From Paracoccaceae bacterium (GTDB taxonomy: Bacteria; Pseudomonadota; Alphaproteobacteria; Rhodobacterales; Rhodobacteraceae): a stretch of DNA of 64,000 bases. Position 1 is the first letter of the stretch. The number at the start of each line of letters is the position of its first letter. Under the pieces are notes generated by a model that saw only the letters and a program-made list of their open reading frames with translations, ran no database searches and was not told where the DNA came from. This document shows positions 29,699-39,115 of the stretch, in pieces. The stretch is from positions 62,001 to 126,000 of the forward strand of contig JAQWSE010000008.1 in NCBI GenBank assembly GCA_029243395.1. The letters are read 5' to 3'. A program made the position numbers and the translations under genes.

Positions 29699-31219
29699 TC
29701 ACTCTATATTAGTAAAATAATTTCTGTATTTTTCTCTTAAGGATTTTTTTAACACCTTTCCCAAATTATTTCGAGGTAAACTATTCAGAAAAATGTACGC
29801 CTTTGGGCATTTATATTTGGCCAAATTAACTTCTAGGTATTGTACTATGTGTTTTACATCAGGGACTTGCCCTGTTTCACTAATAATCACAGCCAATACA
29901 GCTTCTCCAAAATCAAAGTGAGGCAATCCTATTACCGCACTTTCTTTAACTCCAGAAAAACTGTCTAATATCTTTTCTACCTCTCTAGGGTAAACATTTA
30001 AACCTCCTGTAATAATCAGGTCTTTTAATCTACCAACAATTTCTAAGAAGCCTTGCTGGTCAAATTTGCCAAGATCTCCCGTTCTGAAGAAACCATCATG
30101 TCTAAAGTTTTCCTGGGTTTTTTTTGACATCTTCCAATAGCCCAGAAAGACATTTTTCCCCTTTAATTCAACTTCCCCCACTTGCCCAAGAGATAAACGT
30201 TTGCCAGTCTCAGGGTTACAAATTCTTATTCTAATTCCTGGCAAAGCATGACCAACAGTTCCCGCTCTTCGTTCTCCAAAATATGGATTAGAACTAATCA
30301 TATTGGTCTCAGTCATACCATATCTTTCAAGAATTCTCTTCCCAGTTCTCTCAAAAAACTTGTCACTTAGTTCTTTAGAAAGCGGAGCGCTTCCAGATAT
30401 AATTAACCGCATGTGTTGGATCAATTCCTTGGTCAAATTTGGAGAATCGATGAGCCTTGAATAGTAAGTAGGAACTCCCATAATAGAGGTAGCTTTAGGA
30501 ATAAACTTAATGACAGTATCAACATCAAACTTCCTAATAAAAATCATCCTTGCTGAGACCATTAAAATAACATTAGTAGCTACAAAAAGGCCATGAGTGT
30601 GATAAACTGGTAATGCATGAATAAGTATGTCTTCACTAGAAAAGCACCAAAATTCCATAAGAGTTTGCGAATTCGAGATCAAATTTTCATGCGTAATCAT
30701 TGCTGCCTTTGGTCGTCCAGTGGTTCCGGAAGTATAAAGAAGTGCTGCGATATCCTGTAAATTTCTAACTTCTGGTTCAACTGAAAAGTTTTCACATTTT
30801 GCTATAGTCCGTAATGATCCAGTGCCATCTTTTTCTAACGTCTCAATTAATACATTAGACTTAATCAAGAATTTCCTTAACTCATGAACCTGTTCTTTGT
30901 CTGAAATTACTACTCTGGTTTCCGAATCTTTAAGAAAATACAATAATTCTTTAGTAGTGGCACTATCATTTATAGGTAAAAAAATCAGCCCCCTATGAAC
31001 ACAAGCGCCATAAATAGCCAAAAAATATTGCGATTTTTCTATCTTCAAAGCTACCCTGTCTCCTGGCTTTAATCCTATCGAGCTAAAGACAGATGAAAAT
31101 TCATAGATCATTTTCATGTATTCTTTATAGGTCAGGGAAGTTCCGTCACCAAAAGAAAGGAATACATTTTCATCATTTTCTTTTTTTTTGAAGAGCTTCT
31201 CAAAAAGGGGGTTTTTCAT
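29699..31219 (-). CDS. Acyl-CoA synthetase, malonyl-CoA synthetase (MatB/ACSF3)-like
   Basis: A 506-residue AMP-forming ligase. ATP motif L-L-Y-T-S-G-T-T-G-R-P-K is followed by H-x-L-P-V-Y-H-T-H-G-L and M-G-V-P-T-Y-Y-S-R-L. I-S-G-S-A-P-L and E-R-Y-G-M-T-E-T-N-M follow, then R-A-G-T-V-G and the catalytic lysine near the C-terminus in N-N-L-G-K-V. The V-P-T-Y-Y, E-x-Y-G-M-T-E-T and R-A-G-T-V-G forms are those of malonate-CoA ligases. Malonate as substrate is probable but not proven. No malonate transporter or decarboxylase adjoins. Confidence 0.82.
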   Translation of the reverse strand: MKNPLFEKLFKKKENDENVFLSFGDGTSLTYKEYMKMIYEFSSVFSSIGLKPGDRVALKIEKSQYFLAIYGACVHRGLIFLPINDSATTKELLYFLKDSETRVVISDKEQVHELRKFLIKSNVLIETLEKDGTGSLRTIAKCENFSVEPEVRNLQDIAALLYTSGTTGRPKAAMITHENLISNSQTLMEFWCFSSEDILIHALPVYHTHGLFVATNVILMVSARMIFIRKFDVDTVIKFIPKATSIMGVPTYYSRLIDSPNLTKELIQHMRLIISGSAPLSKELSDKFFERTGKRILERYGMTETNMISSNPYFGERRAGTVGHALPGIRIRICNPETGKRLSLGQVGEVELKGKNVFLGYWKMSKKTQENFRHDGFFRTGDLGKFDQQGFLEIVGRLKDLIITGGLNVYPREVEKILDSFSGVKESAVIGLPHFDFGEAVLAVIISETGQVPDVKHIVQYLEVNLAKYKCPKAYIFLNSLPRNNLGKVLKKSLREKYRNYFTNIE

Positions 31220-31310
31220 TAATGACCTGACGCAGTAGTAACAACTAAAACTATCATATAGACTATGTAGTTCAATAGTGATTGAATATGTTTGCAGAGA
31301 GAGTAATAGC

Positions 31311-31751
31311 TTGTTATTGAATATTCAAAGGGTATCTTGTGCCTCAGTAGAGGTAAATGGAAAGATTGTCGGCTCTATTGGTTTGGGCCTTTTAGCACTT
31401 GTCTGTGCCATGCCAAATGATAACAATCAAACGTGTGAAAAAGTTGCAGAAAAAGTTTCAAAAATTAGAGTTTTTGAGGATCAATTTGGTAAAATGAACA
31501 AATCTCTTATCGATGTTAAGGGTTCAATTTTATTGGTTAGTCAGTTCACTTTAGCTGCTAATATGAAAAGCGGCAATCGACCAGATTTTAAAAATGCTCT
31601 ACCTCCAGAGGGCGCAAAGAAAATTTTTGATCAATTAGTTGAGATTTTTAAACGAAAAAAAATACCCACAAAAGCGGGTATTTTTAGAAACCACATGAAG
31701 TTACGAATCCTCAACGATGGACCTGTGACAATTCCATTAGAATTCCATTAG
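31311..31751 (+). CDS. dtd: D-aminoacyl-tRNA deacylase
   Basis: Removes D-amino acids mischarged on tRNA. Start at TTG 31311 gives M-L-L-N-I-Q-R-V, the expected N-terminus, with AGAGAG upstream. A GTG at 31278 would add 11 unrelated residues. Motifs S-Q-F-T-L-A-A (family S-Q-F-T-L) and the C-terminal N-D-G-P-V-T (family N-x-G-P-V-T) are both present. It is of normal length, ~146 residues. Its stop overlaps the convergent exporter's stop by four bases. Confidence 0.95.
   Translation: MLLNIQRVSCASVEVNGKIVGSIGLGLLALVCAMPNDNNQTCEKVAEKVSKIRVFEDQFGKMNKSLIDVKGSILLVSQFTLAANMKSGNRPDFKNALPPEGAKKIFDQLVEIFKRKKIPTKAGIFRNHMKLRILNDGPVTIPLEFH
31658..31685. other. Terminator-like hairpin inside dtd
   Basis: AAAAATACCC (31658-31667) and GGGTATTTTT (31676-31685) form a perfect 10-bp stem around an 8-base loop, within the coding region of dtd. 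The A-run/T-run flanks give it intrinsic-terminator shape on both strands. It encodes K-I-P-T-K-A-G-I-F in dtd. It could be a chance result of A+T-rich codons, or a partial attenuator. Confidence 0.45.
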
Positions 31752-32641
31752 CATTTTCCAATATCATTACCCTTAATCACTACCATCAAAATCCCTGTTG
31801 AAACTACGACAAGGCTCACCCATTCAAAAAATGTGGGAATTTCTGAAAGCAAGAGAAATCCCAACAAAGCGCCCGTAGTTGGAACTGCTGCAAGTACAGC
31901 CGAGGCTTTGGGAGCTCCAATAATCTTGGCAGAATATGCTGTTAAAAACAAACCTAGAAGGTTAGGAACCAATCCTTGAAACAAAATGTTAATAATAACG
32001 TTTTGATCCTGCCAGAAAATGTTAAATGATTCTATACCGCTAGGAAGAAAAAAGAACCAAAAAGGCAAATAGAAAACCGCGTTAACCAAGCAGATACAAT
32101 ATAAAATCTGAATGTATTGAAGGTCCCATCTCTTAACAAAATTCATAAAGAATGCTAAAAAAAAAGCCGCTAAGATGAATAAGACGTCACCGAACCAACT
32201 ATTTTTTTGGGGAAAGCCCTGTGCTTCAAGCAAAATTATTATTGAACCCAATAAAATAAACATAATACCAACTAGTTGAAAAAATTTCATTCTTTGACCA
32301 AAAATAAAACCCAACAAAACCACAATAAATGGAAGAAATCCATTCATGAATACCCCACCATGAAAAGCTGGGGAAAACATAAAGCCTCCAAAAGCTAAAA
32401 GGGCATAAATAGGGCCAATTGAAAAAGCAACAGCAAGTGATTTAACAAAACTAATCGTTCGCCATGTCTTGAAATAAAGTATAAATGGAAAAACTATCAA
32501 TGATGACAATCCAAAACGAATAGCTGTTAAATCATAGATCGTTAATGAAGTCTGAACTCCTAAACGACTAATAATTAGCCAAAAAGACCAAATAAAAACT
32601 ACTGCAATGGCTGCCAGAAAACCTAAAACCCTTTCTCTCAA
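31748..32641 (-). CDS. EamA/DMT-family transporter
   Basis: A 297-residue inner-membrane protein with ten hydrophobic segments in two EamA repeats. It begins with G-F-L-A-A-I-A-V-V-F-I-W-S and has P-K-A-S-A-V-L-A-A-V-P-T-T-G-A-L in the second repeat, as in RhaT/YdcZ-type exporters. The substrate cannot be predicted. It lies next to dtd and kynU but on the opposite strand to both. It is one of four such exporters in this window. Confidence 0.88.
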   Translation of the reverse strand: MRERVLGFLAAIAVVFIWSFWLIISRLGVQTSLTIYDLTAIRFGLSSLIVFPFILYFKTWRTISFVKSLAVAFSIGPIYALLAFGGFMFSPAFHGGVFMNGFLPFIVVLLGFIFGQRMKFFQLVGIMFILLGSIIILLEAQGFPQKNSWFGDVLFILAAFFLAFFMNFVKRWDLQYIQILYCICLVNAVFYLPFWFFFLPSGIESFNIFWQDQNVIINILFQGLVPNLLGLFLTAYSAKIIGAPKASAVLAAVPTTGALLGFLLLSEIPTFFEWVSLVVVSTGILMVVIKGNDIGKC

Positions 32642-32721
32642 AAAACTTTCAGCAGCTCTGAAAAAAATATTGTAGATTATTTCTATGGTTCCAACCCTTT
32701 AGATTTTTGAATACATCAATA

Positions 32722-32749
32722 TTGACAAAACGGTAGGGTCCATTATCAG
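32722..32749 (+). promoter_or_regulatory. Sigma-70-like promoter upstream of kynU
   Basis: TTGACA (32722-32727) and TATCAG (32744-32749) are separated by 16 bases, 45 bases before the kynU ATG. The -35 box is perfect and the -10 is 4 of 6. The region also holds a TATACT at 32760-32765 without a matching -35. Prediction only. Confidence 0.4.
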
Positions 32750-32793
32750 TGATCTCAGGTATACTTTAACTAGATGAAAGATCAATAGCCTTT

Positions 32794-33993
32794 ATGGAAA
32801 ATGATGTTTTCTTGAGATTTAATTCCCTATTTGAAATTCCCAAAGATCTAATTTATCTAGATGGAAATTCCTTAGGCCCATTACCAAAAAGTGCTGCCAA
32901 AGCAATTTCAAATGTCACTCATAATGAATGGGGGAAACTTCTGATAAAAGGCTGGAATCAGTCAGGTTGGATGGATCAGCCTGAAACTTTGGGAAATGAT
33001 ATAGCTAGTCTGATAGGAGCAAAAAGAGATTGTGTTACAGTAGGGGATACACTTTCTTTGAAAGTATATCAGGCCTTGGCAAGTGCTATACAGATAGCTC
33101 CCAAGGATGGGGTTATTCTAAGTGACAAAGGCAATTTCCCCTCAGATATTTATGTGGCAAATTCTCTTCTAAAACAAAAAGATCTACCACCTGTTAGGTT
33201 GGTTAACACAGATAATTTAGAGGGCGAAATAAGAAAAGGAGATGTATCTATCCTCATGTTAACACAAGTTGATTATAGAACCGGGTATGTTCACGACATA
33301 ACAAAGTTGACTAATTTAGCAAAAAAAGAAGGAATAGTAACCATCTGGGATCTGGCTCATTCCGTTGGAGCACTGTGTCTAAATGTAGACCAACATGATA
33401 TAGATTTTGCAGTTGGATGCACGTACAAGTATTTGTGTGGGGGCCCTGGAGCTCCTGCATTCATTTATGTAAAACCATCCCATATACCTAAAATAGAACC
33501 GGAGATTTCTGGTTGGCTTGGTCACGAATTTCCATTTAAATTTGATCTATCCTTTGTACCGGCTTCAGGCATAAGGAAATTTAGAATTGGAACGCCTCCA
33601 GTCATACAAATGGCAGCTTTAAAGGCTGCTTTGGAAATTTGGGGAAAAGTAAACATGAAAGCGTTTAGAAAAAAAGCTCAGGATATAACCCAACTATTTA
33701 TTGAAGAAATAGAAAGTTTAGGGCTCAATTTGGAACTTGTTAGTCCGAGAAATCCCTCCTTAAGGAGTAGCCAGGTTTCCTTTAGGACGCAGTACGCTTA
33801 CGAGAAAATGCAAGCGCTAATCGACAATCAAGTCATAGGTGATTACAGAGAACCTGATATTATGCGTTTCGGATTTAACCCTCTTTTTAATAATGAGAGT
33901 CAAGCCATTGTAGCTGCACAAAGATTAAATTCCGTCATTAAAGAAAATATGTGGAAGAATGAAAAGTATACAAAAAGAAAACTTGTTACATAA
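32794..33993 (+). CDS. kynU: Kynureninase
   Basis: PLP enzyme that splits kynurenine into anthranilate and alanine in tryptophan catabolism. The 399 residues fit the family. It has Y-L-D-G-N-S-L-G-P-L-P near the N-terminus, W-D-L-A-H-S-V-G-A and the PLP lysine in G-C-T-Y-K-Y-L-C-G-G-P-G-A-P-A. The C-terminal domain has R-x-G-x-x-P-L-F-N. Tryptophan dioxygenase and kynurenine formamidase genes are not beside it, so it stands alone here. Confidence 0.94.
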   Translation: MENDVFLRFNSLFEIPKDLIYLDGNSLGPLPKSAAKAISNVTHNEWGKLLIKGWNQSGWMDQPETLGNDIASLIGAKRDCVTVGDTLSLKVYQALASAIQIAPKDGVILSDKGNFPSDIYVANSLLKQKDLPPVRLVNTDNLEGEIRKGDVSILMLTQVDYRTGYVHDITKLTNLAKKEGIVTIWDLAHSVGALCLNVDQHDIDFAVGCTYKYLCGGPGAPAFIYVKPSHIPKIEPEISGWLGHEFPFKFDLSFVPASGIRKFRIGTPPVIQMAALKAALEIWGKVNMKAFRKKAQDITQLFIEEIESLGLNLELVSPRNPSLRSSQVSFRTQYAYEKMQALIDNQVIGDYREPDIMRFGFNPLFNNESQAIVAAQRLNSVIKENMWKNEKYTKRKLVT

Positions 33994-34061
33994 TATTTTA
34001 ATGGGTTAGTCGTCTTAGCTTTTAGTTTAGCAAGATGTGAATTAAAATTAAGGAGCATGAA

Positions 34062-34514
34062 ATGTCATATTTGATCTACGTAATTAATGGCCCTAACCTA
34101 AACCTTTTAGGCCAAAGGGAACCAAAACTTTATGGGAAAAAAACATTAAAAGATGTTGAGAAAAGTTGTATCGAAACAGCAAAAAAATATAATACAAAGA
34201 TAAAATTTTTTCAAAGTAATGCAGAACACGATCTGATTGATTGGATCCACGCTTCTAGAGAAGAAGCTAATGGTGTTATTATTAATCCTGCAGCCTTTTC
34301 TCATACATCTGTGGCTATTTTGGATGCTTTAACCCTATTTGAAGGACCTATAATTGAAGTTCATATTAGTAACATCCATACAAGAGAAAACTTCAGACAT
34401 CATTCCTATGTTTCACAAAAAGCTACTGCAGTTATTGCTGGATTTGGGACTGAAGGCTACAATATAGCAATAAGAAAAATGACAGACTTATGCGGCGGGT
34501 TGAAATCAAATTAA
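34062..34514 (+). CDS. aroQ: 3-dehydroquinate dehydratase, type II
   Basis: Dodecameric dehydratase of the shikimate pathway. Motifs are N-G-P-N-L-N-L-L-G near the start, the catalytic Tyr in [17 protein letters not shown], and the histidine segment [10 protein letters not shown]. All are canonical, and the length (150) is standard. It is followed 33 bases later by an unrecognised gene, with a shared terminator after that. accB-accC, the common neighbours of aroQ, are absent. Confidence 0.97.
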   Translation: MSYLIYVINGPNLNLLGQREPKLYGKKTLKDVEKSCIETAKKYNTKIKFFQSNAEHDLIDWIHASREEANGVIINPAAFSHTSVAILDALTLFEGPIIEVHISNIHTRENFRHHSYVSQKATAVIAGFGTEGYNIAIRKMTDLCGGLKSN

Positions 34515-34547
34515 TTTAAAAAAAACTACTGCTGGGTATTCATAAAA

Positions 34548-35096
34548 ATGTCAAAAGGAATAAATCAGGACTCCCCGGAAACTTTTTTCATTAGTACTGT
34601 AACCATGAGCTTCAATCCAATGGAAGATCGTGTAGTTATGGATTCTTCAGACAAAAATGAAAAAGTTGAAAGACTTTGGTTATCAAGAAGACTCTTAGAT
34701 AGATTGATACCAAACTTAACTGATCAGCTAGAAGTTAAGTCAAGTAACGAGATACCAACAGAACTCGAACAATCCCTAGCTCAAGAAAAGGCTGAACTGG
34801 ACAAACAAGAATCTGAAGCCGTCAAAATAAAAATTAAGAATTCTTCTTGGCTTGTTACCAGCATTCAGATTCGTCGGAGTGAAAGTAATTTTCAACTCGT
34901 GTTTCTAGGTGACAACACAGAAGTATCAAATATTACAAAAAATCAGGCTAAATTTGATCTTGCAACCACAAATTTGAGACAGTGGTTAAACGCCGTTTAT
35001 AGAATTTATCTAAAGGCTGAATGGGAAACAAAAGCATTTCCCCCATGGCTCAAAGAGAACAGTTCAAAATCTAACAAACCTATTCTCTTGAATTAA
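34548..35096 (+). CDS. Unrecognised protein downstream of aroQ
   Basis: I do not recognise a characterised family. The 182-residue protein has a middle charged segment around Q-S-L-A-Q-E-K-A-E-L-D-K-Q that may form a coiled coil, and it lacks a signal peptide or membrane segment. The stretch M-S-F-N-P-M-E-D-R-V near residue 20 followed by W-L-S-R-R-L-L-D-R-L suggests the true start could be ATG at about 34605. Dense codon structure and the strong terminator just after it support a real gene in an operon with aroQ. Confidence 0.7.
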   Translation: MSKGINQDSPETFFISTVTMSFNPMEDRVVMDSSDKNEKVERLWLSRRLLDRLIPNLTDQLEVKSSNEIPTELEQSLAQEKAELDKQESEAVKIKIKNSSWLVTSIQIRRSESNFQLVFLGDNTEVSNITKNQAKFDLATTNLRQWLNAVYRIYLKAEWETKAFPPWLKENSSKSNKPILLN

Positions 35097-35127
35097 AAAA
35101 GCCCCAGATAGTCTTGGGGCTTTTTTT
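35095..35127. terminator. Bidirectional intrinsic terminator
   Basis: GCCCCA (35101-35106) pairs with TGGGGC (35115-35120) across an 8-base loop. Six A bases before and seven T bases after extend the stem and supply the U-run on either strand. It lies between the end of the aroQ operon (+) and the end of the liv transporter operon (-). It is the clearest terminator in the window. Confidence 0.9.
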
Positions 35128-35146
35128 AAAGTTCTATCACATTATT

Positions 35147-36343
35147 TTATTTTATAACGACAGATTTCCATTTCCCATCGACAACGGTGTTTTTACTAAA
35201 CAAGCCGGCTACATCACCATTTTTGTCAAAATCTTGAGGTCCTGCAGCACCAACATAGTCGATAGATCCACCAGATGCTATGATCTCTTTAGCCTTTTTC
35301 CATTCACCAGGAAAAATTTTCTCTCCTGGACCGTTAGCAACCTCTCGAAGTGCTGCAGCTATTTTTGATCGATCTGCAGAACCAGCTTTTTCTATAGCTA
35401 AAGCCATTAGAAATGCCGCATCATAAGAGTTTGGCACAAATGGATCTGAAGCTGGTACATTTGCCGCGTCAGCATGCTTTTTCCATGATTTGAAAGCATC
35501 CGTACTTGAATCTGAAGCTGAGGTCGTAAAAGTGACGTTCCCTAGGTTTTCAGCACCCAGCTGGTCAATAACTTCCTGCGCTAACATCCCATCAGCACCT
35601 ATGAAATTTTCAAATGCTCCAGTTTCCATAGCATTTCGCATTATAGTAATTCCGCTAGAACCATAATAAGCGAAAAGGGCCAGATTATTTGAACCAGCAC
35701 CAAGAGTATTTACCTCAGATCTATACGAAGCCTTATTAGGTTCATGTGCTTCATTACCTGTGATCTTACCTCCCATGGAAGTAAAAGCTTTGGTAAAAAC
35801 TCCTGCTATAGCAGCATTATAATCATCATTAGCATAAGAAACAGCGATTTCCTTAAGACCTTTTGACATGGCCAACTCTGCCAAAGCTATCCCTTGATAA
35901 GCATCTGATGCTGCAGTTCTAAATACTAAATCAGTATTGCTCTCCATTTCACTTATGGCAGGAGAAGATGCAGAAACAGATAAAGTTACCACACCTGCTG
36001 GAATGGACACAGATTCTGCTTGAGCTATAGTAGCGCCAGAACATACTGGGCCCACTATTCCAGTCACAACTTCTATATTAACCAGTTTAGTCACAGCATC
36101 AACTGCAGCTACAGGATCACAGGCACTATCCACCTTTACAGCTATATATTTCTGACCATCAGAGAATAAACCTCCTTGATCATTCACGTGTTCAACTGCA
36201 AGATCCACAGCTGCTGACATTGGTTTTACAAGCTCCGGAATAGGACCTGTGCGAGCCATTGGGTTACCAATTTTTACATCGGCGTTAGTAACTGTACTAA
36301 AACCAAACAAGATCAGTACAGACATAATTAATTTTTTAATCAT
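35147..36343 (-). CDS. Branched-chain amino acid ABC transporter, substrate-binding protein
   Basis: A 398-residue periplasmic type I binding protein of the LivJ family. A signal peptide (residues 1-~21) ends at T-N-A before D-V-K-I-G-N-P. The mature part has V-N-D-Q-G-G-L near residue 55, I-V-G-P-V-C-S-G-A-T, and a C-terminal D-F-D-K-N-G-D-V. Ligand specificity is not certain; HAAT proteins of this class also bind amides and urea. It is the last gene of a five-gene transporter operon and ends at the shared terminator. Confidence 0.9.
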   Translation of the reverse strand: MIKKLIMSVLILFGFSTVTNADVKIGNPMARTGPIPELVKPMSAAVDLAVEHVNDQGGLFSDGQKYIAVKVDSACDPVAAVDAVTKLVNIEVVTGIVGPVCSGATIAQAESVSIPAGVVTLSVSASSPAISEMESNTDLVFRTAASDAYQGIALAELAMSKGLKEIAVSYANDDYNAAIAGVFTKAFTSMGGKITGNEAHEPNKASYRSEVNTLGAGSNNLALFAYYGSSGITIMRNAMETGAFENFIGADGMLAQEVIDQLGAENLGNVTFTTSASDSSTDAFKSWKKHADAANVPASDPFVPNSYDAAFLMALAIEKAGSADRSKIAAALREVANGPGEKIFPGEWKKAKEIIASGGSIDYVGAAGPQDFDKNGDVAGLFSKNTVVDGKWKSVVIK

Positions 36344-36370
36344 AAGATATCTCCCTTAACCCACTAACTT

Positions 36371-37438
36371 TCATATTTTACCAGAAACTGCGGGTCTTTT
36401 TTCTGGTAATATTCCTTTAGGAAAACGCTGCAGAATAATCTGTAACAAAAGACCAATAAAAAGCATTCTTATAAATCCTGCGCGATTCTTTAAGATACTA
36501 ATATCAACGCTATCGAAGATACTTGCAAGTATTTCAATCATTCCATTAGTAACTAATTCACTACTTGACCAAATAAACCAAATTAAGAAGGCTCCAAGAA
36601 TGGCCCCTTTATTGTTTCCAGACCCTCCTGCTATTAACATGACCCAGACTAAAAATGTCATCTTACTAGGATCAAATGTCTGGGTGGGCTCTATCAGTCT
36701 TAAATGTTGTCCCAGAAAAGCTCCAGCTAAACCCATAATTAAGGCTCCTAAAATAAAAGCCTCAATCCTTCTCCTTGTTACATCTTTTCCTGCAGCCGCA
36801 GCAGCCATTTCATTTTCCCTAATTGCTGTCATCATTCTTCCCCAAGGGGAAGTTCGTAATTTTTCGAGTAAAACATAGGTGAATAAAACTATAAGAATAA
36901 TAGTTCCAGCAAAAAAAGGTTGCCACCACCACCTAGCAATGCTCTCGAAAAACATTTGCCAACTATCTGATGAATTAATGACATTTAACGGAAAGCTGCT
37001 ATAAAATCGTTCTTCTGAAAAATGTTCCCATGTCCTTGGAATCTTATTAATACCTCTAGGTCCATTTGTAATATCACTCTCGTTTTTTAAAACTAATTTA
37101 ATGATCTCTGCAATGCCAATTGTTGCTATTGCTAAATAATCCGCCCTTAACCTGATACAAATTAAACCTATTACTCCTGCTATGACCCCAGCAAGAACCA
37201 TGGCCATCACATCACCCACCAAAAGTGGCAATTCTAATCCTCCGTAGTGAAATTTACTTTCAGCCGTTGTTAGTATTGCATAAGTGTAAGCTCCTATTGC
37301 AGCAAAACCGGCAATCCCCGCATTAAATAAACCTGCAAATCCCCATTGCACATTCAACCCTAGTGCAAGAAGAGCATAAATACCACCAACCGTTAAAAGT
37401 GACATCCCATATAGAAAGTATCCAAGAATTATGTCCAT
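36371..37438 (-). CDS. livM: Branched-chain amino acid ABC transporter permease LivM
   Basis: A 355-residue inner-membrane permease with multiple hydrophobic segments. It has L-N-V-Q-W-G-F-A-G-L-F-N-A-G near the N-terminus and R-L-R-A-D-Y-L-A-I-A-T-I-G, the LivM hallmark. The EAA-like loop is in A-A-A-A-G-K-D-V-T-R-R-R. An insertion around residues 150-190 (between the hydrophobic segments) is longer than in the E. coli protein. The gap to livH is only two bases, so the two are translationally linked. Confidence 0.9.
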   Translation of the reverse strand: MDIILGYFLYGMSLLTVGGIYALLALGLNVQWGFAGLFNAGIAGFAAIGAYTYAILTTAESKFHYGGLELPLLVGDVMAMVLAGVIAGVIGLICIRLRADYLAIATIGIAEIIKLVLKNESDITNGPRGINKIPRTWEHFSEERFYSSFPLNVINSSDSWQMFFESIARWWWQPFFAGTIILIVLFTYVLLEKLRTSPWGRMMTAIRENEMAAAAAGKDVTRRRIEAFILGALIMGLAGAFLGQHLRLIEPTQTFDPSKMTFLVWVMLIAGGSGNNKGAILGAFLIWFIWSSSELVTNGMIEILASIFDSVDISILKNRAGFIRMLFIGLLLQIILQRFPKGILPEKRPAVSGKI

Positions 37439-37440
37439 GC

Positions 37441-38388
37441 CTAAAACACTTTTCCTTTAAAAAGGCCACTTGGTTTTATTATTAACATCAAAACCATGAT
37501 AGAAAATGCCACTCCACTTTTATAACCAGGACTTATGACTGGTCCATCCCCAAGCCAAGGGTAAGCTGACAACTCTTCAGCCAAACCTATTATAAGACCA
37601 CCTGCAACAGCACCAAAGGGTCTTCCAATTCCACCTAGAATTGCAGCAGCGAACATTGGCAGCAACATTCGAAAACCCATTGTACTTTCTATAAACTGTG
37701 TATCCATAGCTAAGAAAACCCCTGCCGCTGCTGCACAAAACCCGCCCACTATCCAAGTTGCCTTTATAATGTTTTCAACATCTATTCCAGACACCTTAGC
37801 CAAATCAGGATTATCTGAAACCGCCCGCATTCCCTTCCCAATTTTTGTACTAGATAAAAGATAATTGAACAAAAGCATGATCAAAACAGTTCCAATCAAA
37901 ATGGAGAAATGTTTGTTGGGTATTAATAGCATGAAATCAAAGGAGGCGGTTAAATCCCTTATGTATGCGTTGGGCTTAGCAATACCTTTTACAAATGTTA
38001 ACTGATTAGGTCCCCAAATTACTTGAACCATACTCCGAATTATCAGCATCATGCCAAAACTAGCAATCACTATCATAATCGTAGGAGCATTTCTGAAAGG
38101 TTTATAAAAAAATCTATCCACAAAAAGTGCTAATAAAATTGCACAAATACTTGCTGGAATGGCTCCAATAAGAGGATGGGCTAAGATTCCTAGAGAAGTG
38201 AATATCATAATGAATTCCCATGTCAAATAAGAACTAGTCATCATAATTTCGCCATGAGAAAAATTCGCAAATCTTAATATTCCAAAAGTAAGCGTAATAC
38301 CAATAGCGCCAAGAGCATAAATGCAGCCTAGGACTAATCCTGGAATAAAATAGAAATTAATGAACTCAAAACCAAAGCTTTCCCACAT
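37441..38388 (-). CDS. livH: Branched-chain amino acid ABC transporter permease LivH
   Basis: A 315-residue permease. L-T-F-G-I-L-R-F-A-N-F-S-H-G-E is the LivH signature, and the cytoplasmic loop has G-K-G-M-R-A-V-S-D-N-P-D-L-A-K-V-S-G-I. The start at ATG 38388 directly follows the livF stop by one base. The longer reading to 38484 would run about 95 bases into livF and adds residues unlike the family. It should pair with LivM to form the membrane channel. Confidence 0.92.
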   Translation of the reverse strand: MWESFGFEFINFYFIPGLVLGCIYALGAIGITLTFGILRFANFSHGEIMMTSSYLTWEFIMIFTSLGILAHPLIGAIPASICAILLALFVDRFFYKPFRNAPTIMIVIASFGMMLIIRSMVQVIWGPNQLTFVKGIAKPNAYIRDLTASFDFMLLIPNKHFSILIGTVLIMLLFNYLLSSTKIGKGMRAVSDNPDLAKVSGIDVENIIKATWIVGGFCAAAAGVFLAMDTQFIESTMGFRMLLPMFAAAILGGIGRPFGAVAGGLIIGLAEELSAYPWLGDGPVISPGYKSGVAFSIMVLMLIIKPSGLFKGKVF

Positions 38389-38389
38389 T

Positions 38390-39115
38390 TTAAACCGATC
38401 CCCTGGAACCCAAAAACATCCTGGCAACTTCAGGATCAGATGATAAACCTGTTCCTGTACCAGTGTGCCGATTTGATCCATCAACTAATACATATCCTCT
38501 GTGAGAAATTTGTAATGCCTGTTTGGCATTTTGTTCGACCATTAATATAGGCATCCCACTCTTGTTAATTCTTTGAATAGTACTAAAAATCTCGTGTCTA
38601 AATTTTGGTGATAACCCGGCAGTGGGTTCATCAAGGAGAAGAATTTTTGCGTCCAGCATGAGAGCCTTTGCCATGGCCACCATTTGCCTTTGTCCTCCTG
38701 ATAGTTGGCCTGCTGCCTGGAACCTTTTATCACTCAAGTCTGGAAATAACGTATACATCTCATCAAATTTATTTTCTAATCCAGACCTCAGCGTCCAAGC
38801 TCCCATTTCAAGATTTTCCTGTACGGTCAGACTAACAAACACATTGTCCGTCTGTGGAACATATCCAACACCTAATTTAACGACATCACTTGGTTTAACC
38901 CCCGTGATTTGCTTTGATTCCAAAAAAATATTACCCCTATTAATATTTAAAATACCAAGAATAGATTTCATAACAGTGGACTTACCAGCACCATTAGGTC
39001 CAATAATGGAAACTATCTCATGTCCTGCAACTTCAATATTTATATCATGAAGAATCTCTGTCTCCCCATATCCAGCGACTAAATTTTCGACAGCCAAAAT
39101 TCTGTTTTGCAACAT
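38390..39115 (-). CDS. livF: Branched-chain amino acid ABC transporter ATPase LivF
   Basis: A 241-residue ATPase. Walker A G-P-N-G-A-G-K-S-T, the signature motif L-S-G-G-Q-R-Q, Walker B L-L-L-D-E-P-T and the switch His region are complete. L-V-A-G-Y-G-E-T-E-I-L-H and T-V-Q-E-N-L-E-M-G-A are LivF-like. It overlaps livG by one base and precedes livH by one base, so the operon is tightly packed. Confidence 0.95.
   Translation of the reverse strand: MLQNRILAVENLVAGYGETEILHDINIEVAGHEIVSIIGPNGAGKSTVMKSILGILNINRGNIFLESKQITGVKPSDVVKLGVGYVPQTDNVFVSLTVQENLEMGAWTLRSGLENKFDEMYTLFPDLSDKRFQAAGQLSGGQRQMVAMAKALMLDAKILLLDEPTAGLSPKFRHEIFSTIQRINKSGMPILMVEQNAKQALQISHRGYVLVDGSNRHTGTGTGLSSDPEVARMFLGSRGSV

Noticed and set aside
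35114-35368. 84-codon plus-strand frame after the terminator
   Set aside because: It overlaps the 3' end of the ABC binding protein on the other strand and has no ribosome-binding site or motifs.
38622-39050. 142-codon plus-strand frame opposite livF
   Set aside because: It is the antisense of a clearly conserved ATPase gene; the sequence has no independent motifs.
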